Notes under the pieces: generated by a model
What the model saw: the letters and a program-made list of their open reading frames with translations, nothing else
Databases searched by the model: none
Told to the model about the DNA's origin: nothing
Source: Candidatus Saccharimonadota bacterium
GTDB taxonomy: Bacteria > Patescibacteriota > Saccharimonadia > Saccharimonadales > Saccharimonadaceae
Length of the DNA: 24,412 nucleotides
Direction of reading: 5' to 3'
NCBI GenBank assembly: GCA_905373345.1
Contig: CAJPSU010000003.1
Span: 1-24,412 of the forward strand
Translations under genes and position numbers: made by a program
Shown: piece after piece, positions 1-6,387 of the stretch
Layout: the number at the start of each line of letters is the position of its first letter
How positions within the stretch are numbered: position 1 is the stretch's first letter

Positions 1-605
1 ATTTCTATACCACCTGGGGCTTGCCTGGACCAAGAAATCGCGACGAGCCTATCCAAAATGCACCGGACAAACCTGGCGAAGTTTTTGGCGCGACTGGCGG
101 CGGAGCGATTTATCGCGCGGCAATGTTTGACGATATCGATATGTTCGACGAGGACTTTTTCATGTATTACGAAGATGTCGACCTCAGTTTTCGCGCCCAG
201 TTAGCCGGCTGGAAGGTCCGCTTTACACCCAAAGCCATCGCCTATCACAAAGTTGGCGCTAGTAGCAAAAAGGTTCCTGGCTTGGCTGTTTACAACACTT
301 TCAAAAACCTGCCGTTAGTTTTCATTAAAAACGTTCCAGGGAAGTTATTTTGGTATATTGGCCTGCGCTTTTTCCTGGCATATTGGCTAATTTTCGCCAG
401 CGCCGTCCGCCACGGCAACGGCTGGCCAGCTTTCAAAGGTATATTAGCCTCAATAATTCGTAAACCTGCTGCCTACCATAAACGCTGGTCTATTCAAAAA
501 AACCGCAAAGTTTCCATCGACTACATCCGCAGTATCATCCACGAAGGGCCGCTGCCCAATCAAACTGGGCTGCTGAAATTTCGTAAGTTTTTTACTGGAA
601 AATAA
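1..605 (+). CDS. Family 2 glycosyltransferase, C-terminal part (5' end outside window)
   Basis: The reading frame is open from base 3 to a TAA at 603-605, so the gene starts upstream of the window and about 200 C-terminal residues are visible. They contain the second half of a GT2 (GT-A fold) sugar transferase: a GGGAIYRAAMF segment, then FDEDFFMYYEDVDLSFRAQL, which is the ED-x-D-L-x-x-R acceptor/catalytic signature of rhamnosyltransferase-like (WbbL/RfbF type) enzymes, then GWKVRFTPKAIAYHKVG. A hydrophobic stretch around WYIGLRFFLAYWLIFASAV suggests membrane attachment near the C-terminus. The expected role is transfer of a nucleotide-activated sugar to a cell-surface glycan on the cytoplasmic face of the membrane. 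The exact sugar cannot be read from the sequence. Other glycan genes lie 3.3 kb downstream, so this may be the edge of an envelope-polysaccharide region interrupted by the following cassette and sucCD. Confidence 0.88.
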   Translation, partial: FYTTWGLPGPRNRDEPIQNAPDKPGEVFGATGGGAIYRAAMFDDIDMFDEDFFMYYEDVDLSFRAQLAGWKVRFTPKAIAYHKVGASSKKVPGLAVYNTFKNLPLVFIKNVPGKLFWYIGLRFFLAYWLIFASAVRHGNGWPAFKGILASIIRKPAAYHKRWSIQKNRKVSIDYIRSIIHEGPLPNQTGLLKFRKFFTGK

Positions 606-665
606 ACTATTCCCATAACTGCTTTTAGCGCTTCTATTTTGTAAATTTTTATGATAATTCATAAC

Positions 666-704
666 CCCGTAGGGCGTATATTGACAGAAAACACGTTCTA
701 CGGG
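666..704. repeat. Palindrome copy 1, overlapping the cassette promoter
   Basis: Left arm CCCGTAGGGCGT (666-677) and right arm ACGTTCTACGGG (693-704) form a 12-bp stem (two G-U pairs as RNA) around a 15-nt loop. A second, related palindrome lies at 1978-2015. The loop contains a perfect -35 hexamer, TTGACA (681-686), and the right arm abuts a -10-like TAAAAT, so the element may be an operator. It has no U-run and is a poor terminator candidate. Confidence 0.8.
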
Positions 705-710
705 TAAAAT
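681..710 (+). promoter_or_regulatory. Promoter of the STAS/HATPase cassette
   Basis: TTGACA at 681-686, an 18-nt spacer, then TAAAAT at 705-710. Only 7 nt separate the -10 from the ATG at 718 and no Shine-Dalgarno sequence is present, so the transcript is probably leaderless. The -35 lies in the loop of the palindrome and the spacer covers its right arm. Confidence 0.55.
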
Positions 711-717
711 TATTATT

Positions 718-1680
718 ATGAAGATTCATTTCTCGAATCAAGGAATGCTCCGCAATTTTGAGAATTTCCTTGAATCAGCCGATCTATCAAAACCCTCGGA
801 ACTTCATATTTCTACCAACCCTAAATGGATTAATGTTCACCCTGCTATTTTGGTTATGACAGCTGCTCTAGCAAGAAAAGCTGGAAGACTAAATTCTACC
901 ATAGATACACCTCCAAAATCTGGCGCCTACCTTGACAGGATGGGCTTATATTCATACCTTAAAACACCATCACCATTTAGCATTACCCACAAAGACGAAT
1001 CTGGTAGGTTTATTCCCATTTCTGTAATTAGCACTCCGCAAGAGCAATCTGCTTTTATTTCAGATATGATCCCCTTACTACACTTGCCAGAAGAAAAATC
1101 TCGCGTAATTAAGTATGTTATAGGCGAACTCGTACGTAACGTTATAGAACATTCCCTATCTTCAGATGGCGCTATAGTAGCTGCACAATATTACAAAAAA
1201 AGTAATCGGATTAGTATCGGAATTTGCGATTCTGGGATTGGAATATGGAAAAGCATGCAAGAATATTGGCATCCAGCCACAGATATAGATGCTATAAAAC
1301 TCGCCCTTACGCCTGGGATATCAGGAACAACACGCCAAGAAGGAGGCACTGACGATAATGCTGGCGCTGGACTATTCTTTATTAAATCAATTGCAAAAAT
1401 ATCCCGTAGCTATTTTTTAATTTATAGCGGTAAAGGAGAATATAAGCTTACAAAACACGATCGGCGCACAAAAACTCCAAGACTTTATGCTGACCCAACA
1501 CGAGATCCTCATCGCGAAATTAATACCGCTCCAGATTTTCAAGGAACCCTAGTTGCCATTGACATATCGCTAGATAATAACGAGGCTTTTGATGCACTTC
1601 TTGAAATGATTAGCCTAGTATATGATAACGCGATACGCGAAAGAAAACGTGCTAAATACAGGGAGCCCCGTTTTATATGA
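718..1680 (+). CDS. STAS-like / GHKL ATPase fusion protein
   Basis: A 320-residue soluble protein. Residues about 1-90 resemble a STAS-like fold: a beta-strand LHISTNPKWINV, a helix with MTAALARKAG, and the YLDRMGLYSYL segment often seen in this protein group. Residues about 105-315 form a histidine-kinase-type (GHKL/HATPase) ATP-binding domain: N-box ELVRNVIEHS (E137, N141), G1 box DSGIGI (171-176), and G2-like GGTDDNAGAGLFFIKS (209-224). No phospho-acceptor (DHp) or transmembrane segment is visible, so it is not a sensor kinase. The next gene, a DUF4325 STAS-like protein, overlaps its stop by 4 nt (ATGA) and is presumably its partner. By analogy with SpoIIAB/RsbW and their STAS partners this could be a partner-switching pair; that is inference. 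The gene is visibly more AT-rich than its neighbours, which may indicate acquisition. Confidence 0.8.
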   Translation: MKIHFSNQGMLRNFENFLESADLSKPSELHISTNPKWINVHPAILVMTAALARKAGRLNSTIDTPPKSGAYLDRMGLYSYLKTPSPFSITHKDESGRFIPISVISTPQEQSAFISDMIPLLHLPEEKSRVIKYVIGELVRNVIEHSLSSDGAIVAAQYYKKSNRISIGICDSGIGIWKSMQEYWHPATDIDAIKLALTPGISGTTRQEGGTDDNAGAGLFFIKSIAKISRSYFLIYSGKGEYKLTKHDRRTKTPRLYADPTRDPHREINTAPDFQGTLVAIDISLDNNEAFDALLEMISLVYDNAIRERKRAKYREPRFI

Positions 1681-1967
1681 CGATTACCGTTAAAATGTAC
1701 AACGAAGCAGGGAAATTTGCTGAGAATAAAGAAATAGCTAAAACCATACGCACAAAGCTAATCATACCCAACCTAGAAAATAATAATATGATTGTGTTTG
1801 ATTTTAACCATATCGAAGGTTGCACTCAATCATTTATTCATGCACTTTTGAGCAAACCAATCCGCGATTTCAGAGAAACAGCTTTTAATAATTTACTATA
1901 TCAAAATGCCAACAAAGATGTAAAAAGATTATATCAATCGTTTATCGTTATATGCAGGAAAGTTTAG
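1677..1967 (+). CDS. STAS-like domain protein (DUF4325 family)
   Basis: A 96-residue protein whose ATG overlaps the stop of the ATPase gene (ATGA at 1677-1680), implying translational coupling. The central VFDFNHIEGCTQSFIHALL matches the DUF4325/STAS-like pattern of a beta-strand ending in DF followed by a serine-containing helix start (SFI). The S in CTQSFI occupies the place where classical STAS anti-anti-sigma factors carry the phosphorylatable serine, but whether it is a substrate here is unknown. There are no membrane segments. The pairing with a GHKL ATPase is a recurrent arrangement in bacteria, without a settled function as far as I know. The gene is AT-rich like its partner and is followed after 10 nt by the second palindrome. 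Confidence 0.75.
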   Translation: MTITVKMYNEAGKFAENKEIAKTIRTKLIIPNLENNNMIVFDFNHIEGCTQSFIHALLSKPIRDFRETAFNNLLYQNANKDVKRLYQSFIVICRKV

Positions 1968-1977
1968 ATGAATAATA

Positions 1978-2015
1978 CCCGTAGAACGTTTTTAGTTCAA
2001 AACACGCTCTACGGG
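1978..2015. repeat. Palindrome copy 2, just upstream of sucC
   Basis: Left arm CCCGTAGAACGT (1978-1989) and right arm ACGCTCTACGGG (2004-2015) form a 12-bp stem with one mismatch around a 14-nt loop. It is the homologue of the 666-704 palindrome; both loops end in AAAAC before the right arm. The sucC Shine-Dalgarno GGAGG (2015-2019) begins at the last base of the right arm, so folding of this RNA could affect sucC translation. The -35 TTGACA of copy 1 is not preserved here. Confidence 0.78.
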
Positions 2016-2029
2016 GAGGAATAACCCAT

Positions 2030-3085
2030 ATGCGCCTGCTAGAATATGAAGCCAAAAACCTACTATCAGCGTCTGGAGTGCCGATACCGCGCGGCAAAAT
2101 TTTCATCGCTAATAAATTGCAAAATATCGCTGCGCCGATCGTTCTGAAATCGCAGGTTACCATAGGCGGGCGCGGCAAACTTGGCGGCGTACAAATAGTC
2201 CGTCAGCAGTCAGATATAGAATCTGTTGCCAGAAAAATGTTTACGCTCAAGATAAAGGGGTTTTTACCATCAAAATTGCTAGCCGAAGAAATCCTTGATA
2301 TCAGCCGTGAATTTTACTTTTCTTTAAATATCAATCGCCAAACCGCCGCTATTGAGCTGCTTGCCCATACTGGTGGAGGCGTCGAAATTGAGAGCCAAGA
2401 TACTGCAGCCTTTTTTCGGCGTGATATCACCAATGAGAATTTCGACGCTTTAGCTGACGAGCTCGCTGATTATCTCGATATTGCTGACAAAGCATTCTCG
2501 CTGCAAGACATTATTGAAAATGCTTATCGTTGTTTTATTTACAATGACTGCCTACTGCTCGAAATTAATCCGTTAATTCTAACTAAAGACGGTAAGTTAA
2601 TCGCTGGCGACGCTAAAATTACCGTTGACGACGCAGCTGCTTTTCGTCACTTGGATTGGCAATTCGAAGACAACTCTACTGAACACAATTTCGTCATACT
2701 CAATCGCGAAGGCGAGATTGCTACAATCGCTAATGGCGCTGGACTCGCCATGGCAACGGTCGATGCGGTGGCGGCAAGCGGTCTGGAGCCAGCTAATTTC
2801 CTCGATATCGGCGGTACAGCTACTTCTGATAAAGTCCTCGCTTGCTTCCGTCAAATCACTACTCTCGATAATATCAAGGTGATTATCATCAATATTTTCG
2901 GCGGCATTGTCCGCTGCGATGAAGTGGCCCGCGCCATTATCGATGCCCAGCGGCAAATTCCTGACCTACCAAAACTCGCCATTCGCCTATCTGGCAACCG
3001 CGAATCTGAAGCCCGCCAACTGCTAGCGCAATATGATCTGCCACTATTCGACAGTTTAGAAACAATCCTGGAGGACATTTCATGA
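2030..3085 (+). CDS. sucC: Succinyl-CoA synthetase (succinate-CoA ligase) beta subunit
   Basis: Beta subunit of the ligase that interconverts succinyl-CoA + NDP + Pi and succinate + CoA + NTP. Its N-terminal ATP-grasp domain is recognisable from RLLEYEAKNLL, then VTIGGRGKLGGVQIV (compare GGRGKAGGV), and LLEINPLILTKDGKLIAGDAK, where conserved E and D residues bind Mg-nucleotide. The C-terminal CoA-ligase domain has GAGLAMATVDA, NFLDIGGTAT and INIFGGIVRCDEVA, the standard family signatures. At 351 residues it is shorter than the usual roughly 390. A good Shine-Dalgarno GGAGG lies about 10 nt before the ATG, at the edge of palindrome copy 2. The stop overlaps the sucD start (ATGA, 3082-3085). 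No other TCA-cycle gene is visible, so in a fermentative symbiont it may serve substrate-level phosphorylation or CoA-thioester supply. Confidence 0.93.
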   Translation: MRLLEYEAKNLLSASGVPIPRGKIFIANKLQNIAAPIVLKSQVTIGGRGKLGGVQIVRQQSDIESVARKMFTLKIKGFLPSKLLAEEILDISREFYFSLNINRQTAAIELLAHTGGGVEIESQDTAAFFRRDITNENFDALADELADYLDIADKAFSLQDIIENAYRCFIYNDCLLLEINPLILTKDGKLIAGDAKITVDDAAAFRHLDWQFEDNSTEHNFVILNREGEIATIANGAGLAMATVDAVAASGLEPANFLDIGGTATSDKVLACFRQITTLDNIKVIIINIFGGIVRCDEVARAIIDAQRQIPDLPKLAIRLSGNRESEARQLLAQYDLPLFDSLETILEDIS

Positions 3086-3942
3086 CACCACAGCTTTTCA
3101 CTGGCAAAAATATCATAATTCAGGGAATCACTGGCAAAAACGGCCGGTTTCATGCGCGAAACATGCTTGATTACAAGACATCTATCGTTGCTGGCACCTC
3201 GCCTAATCAAGCTATTTCCGAAGTTCACGGCGTACCAGTCTTCCGAACAATTAGCGATATCAAAAAACGTTTTGCCATTGATATTTCCGTGATTTTTGTG
3301 CCAGCGCCGTACGCCAAAGCCGCTATTTTAGAGGCTATTCAGGCGCAAATCCCGCTCATCGTCTGTATCACCGAAGGTGTACCAGTACATGATATGCTCG
3401 AGATTAAACAAAAACTACGCCTTAGCCATTCGGTTTTAATCGGTCCGAATTGCCCCGGCGTGCTATTACCAGGCAGACAGCTGCTGGGTATCATTCCAGC
3501 GTCACTGGCAGTACCTGGCGACACGGCGATTGTCAGCCGCAGCGGCACCCTTACTTACGAAGCTATGTCGCTACTGACGCAGGCTGGTTTCGGGCAGCGA
3601 TACATCATCGGTATCGGCGGCGATATGGTGCGCGGTATGAGCTTCACAGACTGTCTTAATCTCTTTGAGTGCGATCCAGACGTTACACGTATCGTTATGA
3701 TTGGTGAAATTGGCGGCACGAGCGAGATTACCGCCGCCGATCATATTAAGCAACACATCAGCAAACCGGTGTATGCGTATATTGCCGGGCACCATGCACC
3801 ACGCGGTGTACAGCTTGGGCACGCCGGAGCAATTCTCGGCACAAACGAGCTTGAATCTGCCGCCACAAAGACAATTCGTTTACAAGCCGCCGGTGCTGTA
3901 ACTGCGACATCGATCGACAAGCTAATAGCACGTGTAAAATGA
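3082..3942 (+). CDS. sucD: Succinyl-CoA synthetase (succinate-CoA ligase) alpha subunit
   Basis: Alpha subunit, 286 residues, normal family length. It carries the catalytic phosphohistidine: LGHAGAI with H247 matches the active-site histidine of E. coli SucD (H246). Other signatures are VFVPAPYAKAAILEAI-like IFVPAPYAK (71-79), ITEGVPVHDML, IGPNCPGVLLPG, VSRSGTLTYEA and GIGGDMVRG. The N-terminal CoA-binding Rossmann domain is divergent: the usual glycine-rich TPGKGG loop is replaced by TSPNQA (39-44), and the usual GxQGxFH reads GKNGRFH. It is coupled to sucC by a 4-nt overlap, with GGAGG 7 nt before the ATG. Its TGA stop (3940-3942) is also the TG of the extended -10 of the next gene. Confidence 0.93.
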   Translation: MTPQLFTGKNIIIQGITGKNGRFHARNMLDYKTSIVAGTSPNQAISEVHGVPVFRTISDIKKRFAIDISVIFVPAPYAKAAILEAIQAQIPLIVCITEGVPVHDMLEIKQKLRLSHSVLIGPNCPGVLLPGRQLLGIIPASLAVPGDTAIVSRSGTLTYEAMSLLTQAGFGQRYIIGIGGDMVRGMSFTDCLNLFECDPDVTRIVMIGEIGGTSEITAADHIKQHISKPVYAYIAGHHAPRGVQLGHAGAILGTNELESAATKTIRLQAAGAVTATSIDKLIARVK

Positions 3943-3948
3943 TATAAT
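3940..3948 (+). promoter_or_regulatory. Extended -10 promoter for the glycan operon
   Basis: TGA-TATAAT at 3940-3948. The TGA is the sucD stop codon and TATAAT ends 6 nt before the ATG at 3955. I see no convincing -35 and no Shine-Dalgarno, so the transcript probably starts at or next to the ATG. Confidence 0.6.
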
Positions 3949-3954
3949 AATCCC

Positions 3955-4902
3955 ATGAAAAAGACTATCTCTGTCCTCATTCCTGCCTATAACGAGCAAG
4001 CTGTGCTCGCGGCGCTTTTTGAGCGGCTTGATGCGCTTACGACATCAGTCAAGGGCTACTATTTCGAATTCCTTTTTGTCAACGACGGCAGCCGCGATGA
4101 AACGCTTGAAATCATCAAGCGGTACGCCAAAACTAACCGTCGCGTGTCATATATCAATCTATCACGCAATTTTGGTAAAGAGATTGCTATGATCGCCGGC
4201 ATTGACCACGTACAAGGCGATGCACTCGTCATCATTGACGCCGATTTGCAAGACCCGCCCGAGTTAATCCCCGACATGATCAAGTTATGGGAACAGGGAT
4301 ACGACGACGTCTACGCCCGCCGCAAAAGCCGCGATGGCGAAACCTGGCTCAAAAAGAAAACCTCGCAGTGGTACTACAAACTACTGCAATCATCAACCAC
4401 GATTCCGATTCAAATTGACACCGGCGATTTTCGCTTACTTGATCGCCGCTGCGTTGACGCGCTTAAGCAATTTCGCGAATCGCAGCGCAATACCAAAGCG
4501 ATGTTTAGTTGGATCGGTTATAAAAAGAAAGAGATTTTTTATGACCGCGATCCGCGCATCGCCGGTGAAACGAAGTGGAATTACCGCAAACTTATCAACC
4601 TGGCAATCGACGGCATTACCAGCTTCACGACCGCGCCACTACGAATCGCTTCGGTTTTCGGACTAATCGTATCGTGCTTGGCGTTTTGCTACATATTATA
4701 CCTCGTGATTCGTCCATTATTTGGCGTGCCAACTGGCGCCGGCTATTCATCGCTGATGGCAGTAATTTTATTCATGGGCGGCGTGCAAATGATCTTTCTC
4801 GGCATTATCGGCGAATACATCGGCCGAATTTTCAACGAGACAAAACAACGCCCGCTCTACCTCATTGAGGAGTACCACCAAGCGCATGATAAAAAACAAT
4901 AA
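3955..4902 (+). CDS. GtrB/DPM1-like polyprenyl-phosphate glycosyltransferase
   Basis: A 315-residue GT2 enzyme of the GtrB/ArnC/dolichyl-phosphate mannose synthase type, which loads a sugar from a nucleotide donor onto undecaprenyl phosphate on the cytoplasmic membrane face. Signatures in order: SVLIPAYNEQ at the N-terminus, FLFVNDGSRDET (nucleotide-binding D), LSRNFGKE, VIIDADLQDPPELIP (metal-binding DxD-like), and GDFRLLDRR, followed by two membrane helices at about residues 225-255 and 262-290, the GtrB topology. The C-terminal YIGRIFNETKQRPLYLIEE is also typical of the family. The following GtrA-like gene overlaps its end, giving the classical GtrB-GtrA pair. No Shine-Dalgarno sequence is present; the extended -10 6 nt upstream suggests leaderless expression. 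Confidence 0.9.
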   Translation: MKKTISVLIPAYNEQAVLAALFERLDALTTSVKGYYFEFLFVNDGSRDETLEIIKRYAKTNRRVSYINLSRNFGKEIAMIAGIDHVQGDALVIIDADLQDPPELIPDMIKLWEQGYDDVYARRKSRDGETWLKKKTSQWYYKLLQSSTTIPIQIDTGDFRLLDRRCVDALKQFRESQRNTKAMFSWIGYKKKEIFYDRDPRIAGETKWNYRKLINLAIDGITSFTTAPLRIASVFGLIVSCLAFCYILYLVIRPLFGVPTGAGYSSLMAVILFMGGVQMIFLGIIGEYIGRIFNETKQRPLYLIEEYHQAHDKKQ

Positions 4903-5296
4903 AATCATTCGCTTCGGCATCGTCGGCGCAATCAACACTGCGCTTGATTTTGGGCTGCTCCTCTTGTTTACACATCTTGGGCTGCCGAAAATCGTCGGCA
5001 ATACCCTGTCGACCGGGCTGGCCTTTATTTTTAGTTTTTTCGCTAACAAAAAATATACCTTTCGTTCAAGCAGCGGCAGCATTAAACATGAAATAGTGCT
5101 ATTTACCATCGTTACCCTGTTCGGACTGTGGGTGTTGCAAAACGGTGTTATCTGGCTGCTCTCGCCATTATGCACTGCAGTGCTACATAGCGAATCGTTT
5201 GCGCTTCTCGCTGCAAAACTCGCTGGTACGATCGTATCGCTTACCTGGAATTATCTTACCTATGATCTATTAGTATTTCGAAAGGATACCGCATAA
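4886..5296 (+). CDS. GtrA-like membrane protein (putative lipid-linked sugar flippase)
   Basis: About 136 residues with four predicted membrane helices. The N-terminus FGIVGAINTALDFGLLLLF and the later SFFANKKYTFRS are GtrA family signatures. GtrA proteins are thought to move polyprenyl-phosphate sugars across the membrane for modification of surface polymers or proteins, which fits the GtrB-like enzyme just upstream. I chose the ATG at 4886 (MIKNNKIIRFG). A TTG at 4865 in the same frame would add seven residues, but it begins before the GAGGAG at 4866-4871, which can only serve the ATG, at a somewhat long spacing. The gene overlaps the GtrB-like gene by 17 nt, and its TAA overlaps the next ATG by one base. 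Confidence 0.85.
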   Translation: MIKNNKIIRFGIVGAINTALDFGLLLLFTHLGLPKIVGNTLSTGLAFIFSFFANKKYTFRSSSGSIKHEIVLFTIVTLFGLWVLQNGVIWLLSPLCTAVLHSESFALLAAKLAGTIVSLTWNYLTYDLLVFRKDTA

Positions 5297-6387
5297 TGCA
5301 TATCGCAATTGACGCACGCGTCATTAACTCTGGCACAGGCACATACGTCGTCAAGTTACTGGAATATTTGCAGCAAATTGACCATGAAAATTCCTATAGC
5401 GTACTCGTACGCGCCAAGGACAAGCACTACTGGCAGCCAGCAAGACCAAACTTCACCGTGCGCGTCGCAGAGTTTGATAACTATTCGTTCGCCGAGCAGA
5501 TCGGCTTCAAGCGCTACCTCGACAAACTCAAACCGGATTTAGTGCACTTTTGCATGCCGCAACAGCCGATTTTATACCGCGGCAAACACGTTACAACTGT
5601 ACATGATATGACCTTGTTCAAAACCTACAATTCCGACAAAAATTGGCTGCTATACCATGCTAAGCAGCTCGTCGGGCGCTTCGTGTTTAAGCGTGTGGCG
5701 CATACAAGCAACCATATTATCACAATCTCTGAGACGACTAAGCGTGAATTTCAAGCGTTTACGAACATTCCCGACGACAACATCACGGTGATTTACGAGT
5801 CGGGTGAGATTCATAGGGGAGCGCTTAAACCGTATCGCGAGTTGCCATTTCATAACTTTATCATGTATATCGGACAGCAGCCAGATTATAAAAACCTCCG
5901 TCGTTTAGCAGCCGCGCATCAACAATTACTGAAAAAATACTCTGATCTAGGGCTGGTATTTGTCGGGCGCATGAACCGCGACACGACGATAAACAAAGCG
6001 TTTTATGAAAAACAAGGCTATCGCAATATTCACTTTACAGGATTCTTGCCCGATGAACAGCGCGACTGGTTGCTCACAAAAACTGCCGTATACGTCTTCC
6101 CGTCGCTCATGGAAGGATTTGGCTTGCCGCCGCTTGAAGCGATGGCGTACGGCACGCCAGTCGTTAGCAGTAATGCGTCGTGTATGCCCGAGATTTTAGG
6201 CGATGCCGCCGAATATTTCGATCCGCTTGATACCGACAATATGGCCGCTGCAATTGAGCGCGTCATTACTAATCCAAAAAGACGCCGCGCGCTCATTAAA
6301 AAAGGCACGGTGCAAGTCGCCAAGTATTCCTGGCGGCGTATGGCGGAAGAAACGCATGCGGTGTATATGAAAGTGCTACAGCCGTAG
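5296..6387 (+). CDS. Family 4 (GT-B fold) glycosyltransferase
   Basis: A 363-residue GT4 enzyme. The N-terminus HIAIDARVINSGTGTYV is the donor-independent half seen in mannosyl/rhamnosyl GT4 enzymes, HVTTVHDMTLF lies in the first Rossmann domain, and the C-terminal donor domain has FPSLMEGFGLPPLEAMAYG, the E-x7-E motif that binds the nucleotide sugar. No membrane segment is seen; it likely acts on the cytoplasmic face of the membrane on a lipid-linked or envelope glycan. The start overlaps the stop of the GtrA-like gene (TAATG). The C-terminus overlaps the convergent minus-strand Tim44-like gene by 12 nt, with no room for a conventional terminator between them. Confidence 0.9.
   Translation: MHIAIDARVINSGTGTYVVKLLEYLQQIDHENSYSVLVRAKDKHYWQPARPNFTVRVAEFDNYSFAEQIGFKRYLDKLKPDLVHFCMPQQPILYRGKHVTTVHDMTLFKTYNSDKNWLLYHAKQLVGRFVFKRVAHTSNHIITISETTKREFQAFTNIPDDNITVIYESGEIHRGALKPYRELPFHNFIMYIGQQPDYKNLRRLAAAHQQLLKKYSDLGLVFVGRMNRDTTINKAFYEKQGYRNIHFTGFLPDEQRDWLLTKTAVYVFPSLMEGFGLPPLEAMAYGTPVVSSNASCMPEILGDAAEYFDPLDTDNMAAAIERVITNPKRRRALIKKGTVQVAKYSWRRMAEETHAVYMKVLQP

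Noticed and set aside
450..662. Minus-strand open frame of 70 codons opposite the first glycosyltransferase
   Set aside because: Shadow of the GT gene with no supporting start signal or family features.
666..704. Palindrome considered as a Rho-independent terminator of the upstream glycosyltransferase
   Set aside because: It starts about 60 nt after the stop and is followed by TAAAATTATT rather than a U-run; a good -35/-10 pair overlaps it instead.
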